Origin: UBA6168 sp964573725
GTDB lineage: Bacteria; Bacteroidota; Bacteroidia; Chitinophagales; Saprospiraceae
Reading direction: 5' to 3'
Assembly: GCA_964573725.1 (NCBI GenBank)
Contig: CAZNLJ010000017.1
Span: 44,226 to 108,225 of the forward strand
Length of the DNA stretch: 64,000 bases
Part shown: positions 43,871-52,543 of the stretch, piece by piece
Layout of the letters: every line of letters begins with the position of its first letter
Numbering within the stretch: position 1 is the stretch's first letter
Translations under genes and position numbers: made by a program
The notes under the pieces: generated by a model
Databases searched by the model: none
Told to the model about the DNA's origin: nothing
What the model saw: only the letters and a program-made list of their open reading frames with translations

Positions 43871-44797
43871 TTACCCTGCTTCACCGGCCGCCTGCCCCCC
43901 CGACAACAGTTCCGCCAGCATCCCTTCCTTCATCGCATAGGCCGAGGTGACGATTTCCCGGATGCCCGCCCGGCGTATGACGAACTCCATCAGTACGAAC
44001 GCCACGACGATCAGCCGCACCCGCTCCGGCGGCAACTCGGGAAAACGCGCCCGTTCCTCCGCCGCGGCCCGGACCATCCGGTGGTGCAACGGCCCGTACG
44101 CAGACACCGGGATGATGGAAAACAATGCGTGCTGCCGGACCGGAACCAGGAAAGCCTCCAGGACTTCGAAAGATCCGGAGGCACCAATCAGCAAGGGGGT
44201 GTCATGGGCCTCCAGTGCCTGTAACAAAGGCGCCAACACTTCGCCCAAATGATGCTCCAAGGCCGCCAGGTCGCCGGCACTGATCGGGTCGTTATGCTGG
44301 AACCCTTTGTAAAGTACCTGCACACCGATTGGAAAACTCTGCGCCCAGTGTATCTTCGCCGCATCACAGATGATGAACTCCACACTTCCCCCGCCGATGT
44401 CCATGACCAAGGCCTTGCCGGCGAACGGGGGAACCGCCTGCATCACCCCCCGATGAATCAACCGCGCCTCCTCCAATCCGCTGATCAGCCGGAGCGTCAC
44501 ACCCGCCGCCGCCGCCGCCGCGACGAAATCCCCCCCGTTCCCGGCGCGCCGGAGGGCTTCCGTACCGAAAGCCACGGCTTGTTCCACCCCGTGGCGCGCC
44601 ATTTCTTCCCGAAACTGCGCAAGACAGGCGATTCCCCGGTCGAACGCTTCCGCACCGATCCGGTCCAACCCGGATTCACCCAGCCAGACATACTCGCGCC
44701 TCCGGAAGCGCACGTCGAAACGACCCGTCTCCCGCTCCCCTTCCGCTATCAACAGATGGAATGTATTGGTACCGCAATCTATGATTCCCGCTCGCAT
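43871..44797 (-). CDS. Ppx/GppA family phosphatase (exopolyphosphatase or pppGpp phosphohydrolase)
   Basis: This 308-residue protein has the ASKHA fold. GIIDCGTNTFHLLIAEG is the N-terminal phosphate-binding motif, AVAFGTEALRRAGNG follows, ISGLEEARLIHRGV contains the catalytic Glu, and LVMDIGGGSVEFIICD is the second phosphate loop. The short length (about 300, without the C-terminal HD domain of E. coli Ppx) is the usual Bacteroidota form. It hydrolyses inorganic polyphosphate or pppGpp; the two activities cannot be separated by sequence. It lies 56 bases after the lipoprotein gene on the same strand and may be transcribed with it. Confidence 0.9.
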   Translation of the reverse strand: MRAGIIDCGTNTFHLLIAEGERETGRFDVRFRRREYVWLGESGLDRIGAEAFDRGIACLAQFREEMARHGVEQAVAFGTEALRRAGNGGDFVAAAAAAGVTLRLISGLEEARLIHRGVMQAVPPFAGKALVMDIGGGSVEFIICDAAKIHWAQSFPIGVQVLYKGFQHNDPISAGDLAALEHHLGEVLAPLLQALEAHDTPLLIGASGSFEVLEAFLVPVRQHALFSIIPVSAYGPLHHRMVRAAAEERARFPELPPERVRLIVVAFVLMEFVIRRAGIREIVTSAYAMKEGMLAELLSGGQAAGEAG

Positions 44798-44853
44798 ACC
44801 TCCTTTTTTTCAAACCGGCCGGCACGGCGTACCGAACGACCTTTTCCGCCCTC

Positions 44854-45375
44854 CTATTGTATGCCTTGCCGCAACCGGAGGGCTTGCTGGATCTGGTTGT
44901 TGAAGTAACGGATACCCTCGTCCGTCATGAAATTGGCATATTTCGGCTGCTGCCCCTCCGTAAATACAAAATAGGTACATCCCTGACTGAAGTAAAAATC
45001 CCCTTCCAACACGATGTTCCCGTTGATCTGGTAGGATAGGTGCCCGGCCGGCCGGCATTCCGGCTTCATCGGTGCCGGATCTTCCGCAATGTGCCGGATG
45101 GAATACTGGATGCTGGGCTGTTCCGACAAACTCAAGGTGAAAGGATGATCGTAAAAGATGTAATCCGCCTGGGTGCCCCGTTGATGGATCTCCTCCAACA
45201 AGGACAAGGGTATGCTGGGAAGGGTAGCGGCGGCAGGTACGGACGCCACCTCCACCGGTGCGGATGCCGGCGCACCATCCTGCGTACCGGCGGTGGTGGC
45301 CGGTCGGTCACATCCTGTCACCAACAGGATGCCCGTGGCCGCCAAGACCACGCAAATAGGGGACTTGCTTCTCAT
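44854..45375 (-). CDS. Lipoprotein of unknown function
   Basis: This 173-residue protein has a type II signal peptide: SPICVVLAATGILLVTGC, with lipobox V-T-G-C and the modified Cys near residue 22. A linker rich in Ala, Pro and Thr follows (about 25-55). A compact domain of about 115 residues then includes TQADYIFYDHPFTLSLSEQPS, GHLSYQINGNIVLEGDFYF, and GCTYFVFTEGQQPKYANFM. I do not recognise a named family. It should sit in the periplasm, anchored to a membrane. The ATG at 45375 is used; a TTG one codon earlier is also in frame. It precedes the Ppx/GppA gene by 56 bases. Confidence 0.8.
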   Translation of the reverse strand: MRSKSPICVVLAATGILLVTGCDRPATTAGTQDGAPASAPVEVASVPAAATLPSIPLSLLEEIHQRGTQADYIFYDHPFTLSLSEQPSIQYSIRHIAEDPAPMKPECRPAGHLSYQINGNIVLEGDFYFSQGCTYFVFTEGQQPKYANFMTDEGIRYFNNQIQQALRLRQGIQ

Positions 45376-45575
45376 CAATCGATTTTTTTATGTTTTCCGA
45401 CTTCCGATTCCCGGTATCAGATCCGGTACAAGACAGGATGCCGGGTTCCGATACCGGACGGCCGCCGGACCGCTTCCCGTGGGGTCCTGCGCCGCCGACC
45501 GCCGCGAAAATCCTTGCCCGATATCATCCGGCAGGCAGCCGACCCATCCGGTACAGCGCCTCCAAGTTCCGATAT

Positions 45576-45610
45576 TTTGGTTACTTATTGTCGAATTAGC
45601 TGTAACTTTA
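45576..45610 (+). promoter_or_regulatory. Probable promoter for the rhomboid protease gene
   Basis: TTTG at 45576-45579 and TAACTTTA at 45603-45610 (one mismatch to TAnnTTTG) have a 23-base spacer. Transcription would start near 45617, about 100 bases before the ATG at 45716. The rest of the 340-base gap from 45376 to 45715 shows no gene or RNA that I can support. Confidence 0.45.
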
Positions 45611-45715
45611 TCCAGCTTACGGTTTTCAACCGCTTTCCGACGGGTCACTGCAAACCGGGGCGGGCGTGCCGCCCCTTCCGCGTACCCACACCCGATGGGG
45701 AGCCACCTTCTATCC

Positions 45716-46414
45716 ATGGCTGAAGCAAAAGGTCACTTCCTCTCCAGTTTGCACATGGCTTTCCGGTATGTGGCCGCCATGTGGCTCATCCACTTTGTCC
45801 AGCTGCTGACAGGCACGGACCTGGGTACCTATGGAATCCTTCCCCGGGAGGCCTACGGCCTGCGGGGCATCCTGTTCTCCCCGTTCATCCATGACGACCT
45901 GCCCCACCTGCTGTCCAATTCCGCCCCCATCCTGATCTTGTCGGTCATCATCCTTTATTTCTACCGGCGGGTCGCCACCCGCAGTATGCTCATGATTTAC
46001 CTGCTGACCGGCTTCGCCGTCTGGCTCTTCGCCCGCCGGGTCTTCCATATCGGTGCCAGCGGCGTTGTCTATGGCCTGCTTTCCTTTGTCTTCTGGAGCG
46101 GAATATTCCGGCGCAGCATCAAGTCCATTATCCTTGCCCTCATCGTCACCTTCCTGTACAGCGGATATTTCTGGGGCATACTGCCCAATCAGGAAGGCAT
46201 CTCCTGGGAAAGCCACCTGCTTGGGGGCTTGGCCGGCATCTTCACCGCATATTGGTATAAGGAAGAGATCGAAGCCGACGAGGAAGCTCAGCCGCCCTCC
46301 TGGGAAAGGGAGGACCTGTCGGCCGAAACGTATTTCCTGCCCCGTGATACATTCGAAAAAACAAAAACGGAAAGGATGGAGGACAATCTCCCTTACCGGA
46401 ACGAACCCGGCTGA
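45716..46414 (+). CDS. Rhomboid family intramembrane serine protease
   Basis: This 232-residue protein has six hydrophobic helices. The pattern PHLLSNSAPILIL is the rhomboid H-x-x-x-N helix, FHIGASGVVYGLL carries the nucleophile serine in G-A-S-G, and SWESHLLGGLAGIF carries the catalytic histidine. These are the Ser-His dyad residues of active rhomboids, which cut membrane proteins within the bilayer. A charged C-terminal tail of about 55 residues is cytoplasmic. The substrate is unknown. The ATG at 45716 is preferred; ATGs at 45695 and 45752 are in frame. A plausible promoter lies about 100 bases upstream. It ends 20 bases from a convergent membrane-protein gene. Confidence 0.9.
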   Translation: MAEAKGHFLSSLHMAFRYVAAMWLIHFVQLLTGTDLGTYGILPREAYGLRGILFSPFIHDDLPHLLSNSAPILILSVIILYFYRRVATRSMLMIYLLTGFAVWLFARRVFHIGASGVVYGLLSFVFWSGIFRRSIKSIILALIVTFLYSGYFWGILPNQEGISWESHLLGGLAGIFTAYWYKEEIEADEEAQPPSWEREDLSAETYFLPRDTFEKTKTERMEDNLPYRNEPG

Positions 46415-46434
46415 CCGGCAATCCGGTCCCGGTG

Positions 46435-46953
46435 TCAACCGGCACCGCCCCGGGCTGAGAACTTGCGCCAGCCCCATACCACCAGGGCCAGCAAACCCAG
46501 GAACAACAGGATGCCTTGCCAGAAAGGCAGATAGGAAACTATCCAGATGCGGGTCTTGTCCAATATCCACAGGATGGCGAATATCCCGCCCATCATGAGA
46601 ACGAAACCCGTTATCTTATCGAAGCCGGGGACATCGTCGAGCGAAACCTCGCGGCGAATCAGGAACAGCGTGGCCACCATGGACACGACCGGCAACAATT
46701 GCAGGTAGATATCCGTGTCGAAAATGCTGCGCCGCTCGAAAACGAACACATAGACGTTCAGGGTCAACGCAAACACGCCTGGTATGCAGGAAAGATAGAC
46801 CCATACGGAATAGACATACCGCCAGGGGGCCTGCGCCCCTTCTCCCGCCGCTACTTTTCCGGTCAGGAAGGAAGCCAGGGGCAAGAGCAGGAAATAGGAC
46901 AGCACCCATACCGGATGCTGGCCGATCACTTCGAACAAGTCACGTAAGGTCAT
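46435..46953 (-). CDS. Membrane protein of unknown function
   Basis: This 172-residue protein has about five hydrophobic helices (VWVLSYFLLLPLASFLTG, YVYSVWVYLSCIPGVFAL, IYLQLLPVVSMVATLFLI, ITGFVLMMGGIFAILWIL, GILLFLGLLALVVWGW). A short charged loop RREVSLDDVPGFDKITG sits near the middle. I see no diagnostic family motif; similar small proteins occur widely in Bacteroidota without known role. It lies 10 bases after the E2 gene on the same strand, so they may share an mRNA, but no functional link is visible. Confidence 0.75.
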   Translation of the reverse strand: MTLRDLFEVIGQHPVWVLSYFLLLPLASFLTGKVAAGEGAQAPWRYVYSVWVYLSCIPGVFALTLNVYVFVFERRSIFDTDIYLQLLPVVSMVATLFLIRREVSLDDVPGFDKITGFVLMMGGIFAILWILDKTRIWIVSYLPFWQGILLFLGLLALVVWGWRKFSARGGAG

Positions 46954-46963
46954 GGCCGACAGT

Positions 46964-48175
46964 TCACAGGTCCAGCAATAATACCATCGGGTCTTCCAGC
47001 AACTGTTTCACTTTCACCAGGAAGGTGACGGAGGTGCTGCCGTCTATCACCCGGTGGTCGTAACTCAGCGCCAGGTACATCATCGGCCTTATCTCCACCT
47101 TGCCGTTGACCGCCACCGGACGTTCCTGGATGGTGTGCATGCCCAGGATCGCACTTTGGGGTTCGTTGAGGATCGGTGTGCTCACCAGGGATCCGAACAC
47201 CCCTCCGTTGGTAATCGTGAAGGTTCCGCCGGACATTTCCTCGAGGGAAAGGCTTCCCGTCCGCGCCTTATCCGCCAATTGCTTGATACGGCGTTCAATT
47301 TCCGCAAAATTCAAGGACTCCACATTATGTACCGGAGGAACCACCAGCCCGTTGGGCGTCGATATCGCGATGGAGATATCCACATACCGGTGGTATACGA
47401 TGTCCTCCCCGTCAATCATCGCGTTGACATCCGGCATCTCCATCAGCACTTTCGCGCATGCCTTCGCAAAAATGGACATGAAGCCCAGCTTGATGCCGTA
47501 CTTGGCGACGAAAAGGTCCTGGTATTGCTTGCGCAGGTTCATCACGGCCGTCAGGTCCACCTCATTGAAAGTGGTCAGCATCGCCGTCGAATTTTTTGCG
47601 CTCACCAGCCGCTTGGCGATGGTGCGTCGCATCCGGCTCAATTTCTTGCGTTCCATCCACCGGGCCGGCGTTCCGGATTCGACCGGAACCGGCTCCTCCC
47701 GCACGGGAGCCTCAGGCGGCGCCGCTTTGCCGGCAACGGCTTGCCGGGCATCCTCCTTGGTGATCCTGCCGTCCTTGCCGCTGCCGCTGACCGCCGCCGC
47801 AGGTACGCCGCCCTCCTTCAGGATCTTCGCCGCGGCGGGAGAAGGATGGCCTGCCGCCGGCGTGGCTGCAACCGGCGGCACCGCTTCCGCCACCGGGGCT
47901 GCCGCGACCGGCGGGGCGGCGGCGGTACCCTCGGACACGCTGGTGTCGATTTGCGCCACCAATGCCCCGATGCTCAGGTCATCTCCCTCCGAAGCGACGT
48001 AAATGAGCCGCCCGGCAGCTTCCGCCGGAAACTCCAGGGTCGCCTTGTCGGATTCGAACTCACAAATCGGCTCGTCCAGCCGGACCAGGTCCCCATTTTG
48101 CTTCAACCACTTCGACAGGGTCACTTCGGTTATGCTTTCCCCGATGACGGGGACTTTCATGTCTATCAAGCTCAT
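46964..48175 (-). CDS. odhB: 2-oxoglutarate dehydrogenase E2 (dihydrolipoyllysine-residue succinyltransferase)
   Basis: This 403-residue E2 subunit has three domains. The lipoyl domain (about 1-77) carries the target lysine in CEFESDKATLEFPAEAAG. A peripheral-subunit-binding domain (about 105-140) has SPAAAKILKEGGV and GKDGRITKEDAR. The catalytic domain (about 170-403) ends in LSYDHRVIDGSTSVTFLVKV, with the H-x-x-x-D-G active site. The linker between the first two domains is Ala/Pro-rich. It transfers succinyl groups to CoA in the TCA cycle. sucA/odhA (E1) and E3 are not in the window, although E1 is usually adjacent. Assignment to the succinyl rather than acetyl or branched-chain type rests on the N-terminal MKVPVIGESITEVTL. 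Confidence 0.93.
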   Translation of the reverse strand: MSLIDMKVPVIGESITEVTLSKWLKQNGDLVRLDEPICEFESDKATLEFPAEAAGRLIYVASEGDDLSIGALVAQIDTSVSEGTAAAPPVAAAPVAEAVPPVAATPAAGHPSPAAAKILKEGGVPAAAVSGSGKDGRITKEDARQAVAGKAAPPEAPVREEPVPVESGTPARWMERKKLSRMRRTIAKRLVSAKNSTAMLTTFNEVDLTAVMNLRKQYQDLFVAKYGIKLGFMSIFAKACAKVLMEMPDVNAMIDGEDIVYHRYVDISIAISTPNGLVVPPVHNVESLNFAEIERRIKQLADKARTGSLSLEEMSGGTFTITNGGVFGSLVSTPILNEPQSAILGMHTIQERPVAVNGKVEIRPMMYLALSYDHRVIDGSTSVTFLVKVKQLLEDPMVLLLDL

Positions 48176-48383
48176 TGTTCTTATTGTATTGATGGTTCGG
48201 AACCGTACGCCGGATAACCGCCCGCCGGGCTGGTCTCCCGTTCGAGGGAAGACCCGGCCGGGCACACCCGGGAGACGCCCGCAAATATAGGAAACTACCG
48301 CCATTGGGTACAGGCCGGACCGGTTGTTTGCCGACCTTGCCTGTTTCTCGTTTCCACACCGCCCCCGGGCCGGCCGTACCTGC

Positions 48384-49289
48384 TCAATCCGGATCGAACC
48401 GGCAAAGCAAGGCCTTCCCTTTCTTGCCCTCACTGGCGATGTACAAGGTGCCGTCCGCCGCGAAACAGATGCCTTCCGGCTGGGGCAAGACCTTCTTGTC
48501 CAGCCGGACCATGCCCAACAAGGCACCCGATGGGTCGACCACCGCCAGCCGCTTCCCCTGGGAGGAAAGGATGTACCGGTCGCCGCTTACAGGATGGATG
48601 GCGATGCCGGACGGATGGAAATCCGTGCGGACCGGCTCGGGAAGGTCCGTCGGCAAGGTGCCGCCGGCCACGGGCTTCTGCGGCTCCTCCGAATGACCGG
48701 TCAGCCGGTCCATATCCGACCCATGCACCGACAACACAGGATGCGCCCACAATTCGGTCGTGCCAAGGTCGAAACAAAAGACCGATTTCCGGACCAGGCT
48801 GTCCGGTCCGTCCGTGCCCCAGCCCTTGCAACCCAACAGGAGCCCCGCACGGCTCTCGTCGAAGCACAATCCTTCCACATCGTTCGACTTGCCCAACCGG
48901 GTCTTGTATCGGGTCACGGTCCGGTCTTCGGACAGGAATTCCGCGACCTTGTACAGGGTTCCCGAACTCTTGACCACCCAGGCATCGGTCCCCACGACCT
49001 CTATCCCTTCGTAATCCCCTTTGTCCGCAAACGGGACCTGCCGCAAAATCGCGCCGGTGAGCGGGGAAAGCAGGAAAATGATGCCGTCCTCGTCATTGAC
49101 GGCGGCCAGCCATTCGCCGGAAGGCCCCATCGCAAGCCCCGAAATCTCCTGCAGGCTGTCCGATAAGGAAAATACCGCCGCCGGCTGCGACAAATCATAG
49201 GAAAGGACGAATTGGCTCCATCCGACCGCCGGCGGCACCGTCAGGGCCGCCGCCAACAGCCAGGTGGTCAGGTACTGCGGAACTGCCAT
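48384..49289 (-). CDS. SdiA-regulated-type beta-propeller protein, exported
   Basis: This 301-residue protein has a signal-like N-terminus (YLTTWLLAAALTVPPAVGWSQ) and propeller repeats such as LQEISGLAMGPSGEWLAAVNDEDG, SNDVEGLCFDESRAGLLLGC when read in parts, and LPQPEGICFAADGTLYIASEG. The pattern (E-I-S-G-L, V-E-G-L, P-E-G-I) is that of the SdiA-regulated/phytase-like family. It is probably periplasmic. The function is unknown; the fold suggests ligand binding or a hydrolase-like role. It stands 208 bases before the E2 gene on the same strand. Confidence 0.83.
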   Translation of the reverse strand: MAVPQYLTTWLLAAALTVPPAVGWSQFVLSYDLSQPAAVFSLSDSLQEISGLAMGPSGEWLAAVNDEDGIIFLLSPLTGAILRQVPFADKGDYEGIEVVGTDAWVVKSSGTLYKVAEFLSEDRTVTRYKTRLGKSNDVEGLCFDESRAGLLLGCKGWGTDGPDSLVRKSVFCFDLGTTELWAHPVLSVHGSDMDRLTGHSEEPQKPVAGGTLPTDLPEPVRTDFHPSGIAIHPVSGDRYILSSQGKRLAVVDPSGALLGMVRLDKKVLPQPEGICFAADGTLYIASEGKKGKALLCRFDPD

Positions 49290-50054
49290 GGCTTTGTGCT
49301 TTTGTTTTGCCGGTCACACCGCGGCCACACCGGAGTGCCGCCCCGGCGGGTGCCGGAATCCCTTCCGGCCGGAATTTGCACCGCCGGCCGGCCTCCCGGT
49401 AAAAATAACATTCTTCCGCCTTTTGAAAAACATCGGACCTGCCGGGCGCAACCCGGGCTGCCGTTCCCGACCTGCCGAGGATATTCCGCCCGCACTGGCC
49501 CGTTCAACGCTCGCCATCCACCGGACAACCACCATTCCCTGCCGCTTGCCGGCGCTTCCCCCACCTTTACCTTCGGAACCTGCCATTCCCTGCCCCCTTG
49601 TCGAACTGCCCGCCCACTTTGGCCCATCCCGGCGGTGCCCACGCATCGACAGCCGGATCCCGACAAAAAAAGACCGCACTTGGAGAAGTACGGTCCTTTC
49701 TGATTTTTCAGCACTGGTGGGTGGCCTGCCCGTCGGTGTTCCGCGCATCCTTTACCGCCACCGCTAACCGAGCGGCGGCCACGCTTCCTTCCATCCGCTG
49801 TCCTTCCTGTTCCTCTTCCTCCGGTCTGAACGGCGGGGAGGAGGGCCATCGGCTGAACGCACTGCTTACGAATCGTGAATCTCATGAACAAAAGACTATT
49901 AACAAGAACTGCCTGCCGTCGTTATTTGTTTACCAAATCCCGCCATCCAGCCTAAAAACCATAGATTTGACGGCTGAACAACAAACCCGGGACGGCGACA
50001 GGCCTGACTTCCCTTGCGGGCCGCCGCTGCGCTTCCCAATAATCCGCTCCTCCG
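49290..50054. other. 765-base gap without a recognisable gene; possible small RNA on the minus strand
   Basis: No frame in this gap resembles a protein family. It contains the isolated minus-strand terminator at 49664-49695 and, upstream of it, a strong hairpin (arms 49755-49765 and 49771-49779). An AT-richer segment at about 49870-49975 could hold a promoter. Together these could define a minus-strand RNA of about 200 bases. I saw no RNase P, SRP, tmRNA or tRNA signature in it. Confidence 0.4.
49664..49695 (-). terminator. Isolated minus-strand rho-independent terminator
   Basis: On the minus strand the arms GACCGTACTT and AAGTGCGGTC (complements of 49686-49695 and 49672-49681) pair over ten bases with one U-G, followed by a run of seven or more U. 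No minus-strand gene lies upstream within 4 kb, so the transcript it would end is unknown. Confidence 0.65.
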
Positions 50055-50900
50055 GTGACACCTGAGAAAAGCACCGAAAAAAAGGAAATCGTGAGGGTCT
50101 CGGCAGGCCGGTTCCACCGGACGGAGGACCTGGTCGTCCGGGAGGAACCCCTGGAAATCAGGTTACGCCACTACCAGGGTGACCGGGAACATACCCGGCG
50201 ACTGGTGGTCACGATGCGGACGCCAGGCGATGATTCCGCCCTGGCGGTCGGCTTTCTGTTTTCGGAGGGCATCATCCGGGAGCCGGACGAGGTCGTGGCG
50301 GTCCGGCCGGTCCGGGTACAGCGAAAGGATGCCCGGGAGAATGTGGTGGAGGTCGTGTTATCCGATTCCGCCCGACCGGATCTCCGGCGGGCCGAGCGGC
50401 ACTTCCTGGCCACCGCCGCCTGCGGGGTCTGCGGCAAGACCTCGATCGAACAGCTCCGTGCCGCGGATCCCCCTCCTTTGCCGGAACCGGTACCGCTTTT
50501 TCCGGTCGGCACCCTGCTTGGACTTCCGGGGGTGCTATCGGCCCGCCAGCCGCTCTTCGACCGGACCGGCGGCCTGCACGGGGCGGCCCTGGTGGAACCC
50601 TCCGGCAGGGTGCTGCTCGCCGCCGAGGATATCGGCCGGCACAACGCACTCGACAAGCTCCTGGGGCAAGCCTTCCTCCGGCGCCGACTGCCGCTGCACA
50701 CGACGGCTGTCCTCCTCAGCAGCCGGGCCGGCTTCGAACTGGTCCAGAAGGCCGTACTCGCCGGCACCCCCCTGCTTGCCACCATCGGCGCCCCCTCCAG
50801 CCTCGCCATCGAAATGGCCGAGGAAACCGGAATGACGCTCGTCGGATTCCTGCGTCCGGACCACTTCAACATTTACAGCCATCCCGAACGGATATTTTGA
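50055..50900 (+). CDS. fdhD: Formate dehydrogenase accessory sulfurtransferase FdhD
   Basis: This 281-residue protein moves sulfur from a cysteine desulfurase to the molybdenum or tungsten bis-MGD cofactor so that formate dehydrogenase becomes active. The sulfur-carrying loop ACGVCGKTS (C-x-x-C) is present. Other family blocks are AVGFLFSEGII, FDRTGGLHGAALV, AAEDIGRHNALDKLLG and LSSRAGFELVQKA. The length is normal. The only start before the conserved head is GTG at 50055. No formate dehydrogenase gene or molybdopterin gene is adjacent, so the client enzyme lies elsewhere in the genome. It is followed by the THX gene, which has its own promoter. Confidence 0.94.
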   Translation: MTPEKSTEKKEIVRVSAGRFHRTEDLVVREEPLEIRLRHYQGDREHTRRLVVTMRTPGDDSALAVGFLFSEGIIREPDEVVAVRPVRVQRKDARENVVEVVLSDSARPDLRRAERHFLATAACGVCGKTSIEQLRAADPPPLPEPVPLFPVGTLLGLPGVLSARQPLFDRTGGLHGAALVEPSGRVLLAAEDIGRHNALDKLLGQAFLRRRLPLHTTAVLLSSRAGFELVQKAVLAGTPLLATIGAPSSLAIEMAEETGMTLVGFLRPDHFNIYSHPERIF

Positions 50901-50931
50901 CGCCCCACCTGGCCGGGAACGGAAAAGCCAT

Positions 50932-50939
50932 TACCTTTG
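50932..50939 (+). promoter_or_regulatory. -7 element before the THX gene
   Basis: TACCTTTG is an exact TAnnTTTG. No good -33 element stands at the usual spacing. Transcription would start near 50946, about 40 bases before the ATG at 50987. Confidence 0.5.
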
Positions 50940-50986
50940 CGGATGCATCCATCTTTTTTTTCATCACCATCAAATCCATCGTCATC

Positions 50987-51115
50987 ATGGGAAGAGGAGA
51001 CAAGCGAACTGCCCGCGGAAAGATCTGGAGAGGCTCCTACGGAAAGAGCCGGCCGAAGAAATCCGCTGCCACGGCCCAAGCGGCCAAGAAAACGGCGCCG
51101 AAGAAAAACGGCTGA
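50987..51115 (+). CDS. 30S ribosomal protein THX
   Basis: This 42-residue, very basic protein begins GRGDKRTARGKIWRGSYGKS and ends in a Lys/Ala-rich tail. The RGKIWRGSYGKSRPKK core is the hallmark of THX, a small protein that fills a cavity at the top of the 30S head, first seen in Thermus and common in Bacteroidota. A -7 promoter element 48 bases upstream supports an independent transcript. The length is within the family range once the tail is counted. Confidence 0.92.
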   Translation: MGRGDKRTARGKIWRGSYGKSRPKKSAATAQAAKKTAPKKNG

Positions 51116-51168
51116 AAACAAATCCGGTGGACCGGGGATGCCCGCCATCCCCGCTACTCCCTTGACAA

Positions 51169-51549
51169 ATGAAAATCAGGATACAGGGAAATAGTGTCCG
51201 CCTGCGCCTGTCCCAACCGGAAGTCGCAGCCTTGTCGGCCGAAGGGACGGTGGAAGACAGCGTCCGCTTCGGGACCGACACCGACAGCGTGCTCCGATAT
51301 GCCTTGTCCAAGAGCGAGGGGTCGCACATCGACGCCCATTTCCGGCAAAACCGGATAGAAATCCGCGTACCTGCCCGGTGGGCCGACGAGTGGGCCGGTT
51401 CCGGACAGGTCGGACTGGAAGCCGCCGTTGCCGTCGGCCCTTCCGGATCCCTCCGGATACTCGTCGAAAAGGATTTCCAATGCCCTACCCCCCGCCCCGG
51501 GGAAGACAACCGCGACCTGTTCCCCCATCCCGACCAACCCACTTGCTGA
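51169..51549 (+). CDS. DUF7009 family protein
   Basis: This 126-residue protein opens with KIRIQGNSVRLRLSQPEVAAL and continues with VEDSVRFGTDTDSVLRYALS, a pattern I recognise from the Bacteroidota DUF7009 family. Further on, IEIRVPARWADEWAGSGQVGLE is also typical. The fold and function are unknown; the strand-rich pattern suggests a small cytosolic domain. It has no signal peptide. It ends 13 bases before the purine nucleoside phosphorylase gene on the same strand, so the two are probably cotranscribed. Confidence 0.75.
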   Translation: MKIRIQGNSVRLRLSQPEVAALSAEGTVEDSVRFGTDTDSVLRYALSKSEGSHIDAHFRQNRIEIRVPARWADEWAGSGQVGLEAAVAVGPSGSLRILVEKDFQCPTPRPGEDNRDLFPHPDQPTC

Positions 51550-51562
51550 AAGTTTCCCGCAG

Positions 51563-52390
51563 ATGTACGACCTCTACGAAAAGATCGGAGCGGCAGCGGA
51601 TTTCCTGCGCAGCCGGTCGGACCTCCGCCCCGCCTGCGGCATCGTCCTCGGCAGCGGCCTGGGTAACATCGCCGACGCGGTGCTGGACCCGGTCGTCATC
51701 CCTTTCCGGGATATTCCGGGCTTCCCCGCCGCCACCGTGCAGGGGCATCGGGGACAATGGATATTCGGCCGGCTGGCCGATACGCCGGTGGTGGTCCTCG
51801 CCGGCAGGCTGCATTATTACGAAGGGTACGGCACCAAGGAAGTGACCTTCCCCATCCGCGTCCTGAAAGCCCTGGGTGTCGAACAACTGGTACTGACCAG
51901 CGCGGTCGGCGGCTTGAATCCCGCCTATGCCGTCGGAGACCTGGTCATCGTCCGGGACCACATCAACCTGCTTCCGGACAATCCCCTGCGGGGCCCCAAC
52001 GACGACCGGCTGGGCGTCCGCTTTCCGGATATGCTGGATGCATACGACCCCGCCTGGGTGGACCGTGCCCTCGCCCTCGCCAGCGGGTTGCGCCTGCCCG
52101 TCCATACCGGCGTCATGGCCGCCTATCAGGGCCCTTCCCTGGAAACACCCGCCGAATACGGATTCCTGCATCGGATCGGTGCCGACGTGGTCGGTATGTC
52201 CCTCGTTCCGGAAGTCATCGTCGCCCGGCATGCCGGGCTGAAGGTCTTCGCCACCACCGTCGTCACCGATATGGGGTACCCCCCTTCCGCGGTCAAATCC
52301 TTTACCCACGAGGCCGTCCTCGCCGCCGCCCACGCCACCAGCGGCAAGGTACTCCAACTCCTGCTGGGCCTCCTGGCCTCGTCCGACTGA
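51563..52390 (+). CDS. Purine nucleoside phosphorylase (trimeric, PunA type)
   Basis: This 275-residue enzyme splits inosine and guanosine with phosphate to free base and ribose-1-phosphate. Motifs are GIVLGSGLGNIADAV for phosphate, GRLHYYEGY, TSAVGGLNPAYAVGDLV, YQGPSLETPAEY, and the signature VGMSLVPEVIVARHAG. These identify the trimeric class I family specific for 6-oxopurines. The start ATG at 51563 gives the normal length. It follows DUF7009 by 13 bases. Together with hpt elsewhere in the window it supports a purine salvage route. Confidence 0.93.
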   Translation: MYDLYEKIGAAADFLRSRSDLRPACGIVLGSGLGNIADAVLDPVVIPFRDIPGFPAATVQGHRGQWIFGRLADTPVVVLAGRLHYYEGYGTKEVTFPIRVLKALGVEQLVLTSAVGGLNPAYAVGDLVIVRDHINLLPDNPLRGPNDDRLGVRFPDMLDAYDPAWVDRALALASGLRLPVHTGVMAAYQGPSLETPAEYGFLHRIGADVVGMSLVPEVIVARHAGLKVFATTVVTDMGYPPSAVKSFTHEAVLAAAHATSGKVLQLLLGLLASSD

Positions 52391-52543
52391 GGTGGGACAT
52401 CCGCTTTTTTTCCATCGGCCTGCACGAAAGGAATCTCCTCGGCGCTTTTTTTTGTACCTTGCCCGGCATGCGCGGCTGTGTCCGCAGCCGCCCCGCGACA
52501 GCCGGGGACTGCAACCGGCCCGCCAACCGCCAAGCATCGCCTT

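Noticed and set aside
49268..49891. Long open frame on the minus strand across the 765-base gap
   Set aside because: Its translation is Gly/Arg-rich, matches no family, and the minus-strand terminator at 49664-49695 lies inside it. High GC content easily produces such frames.
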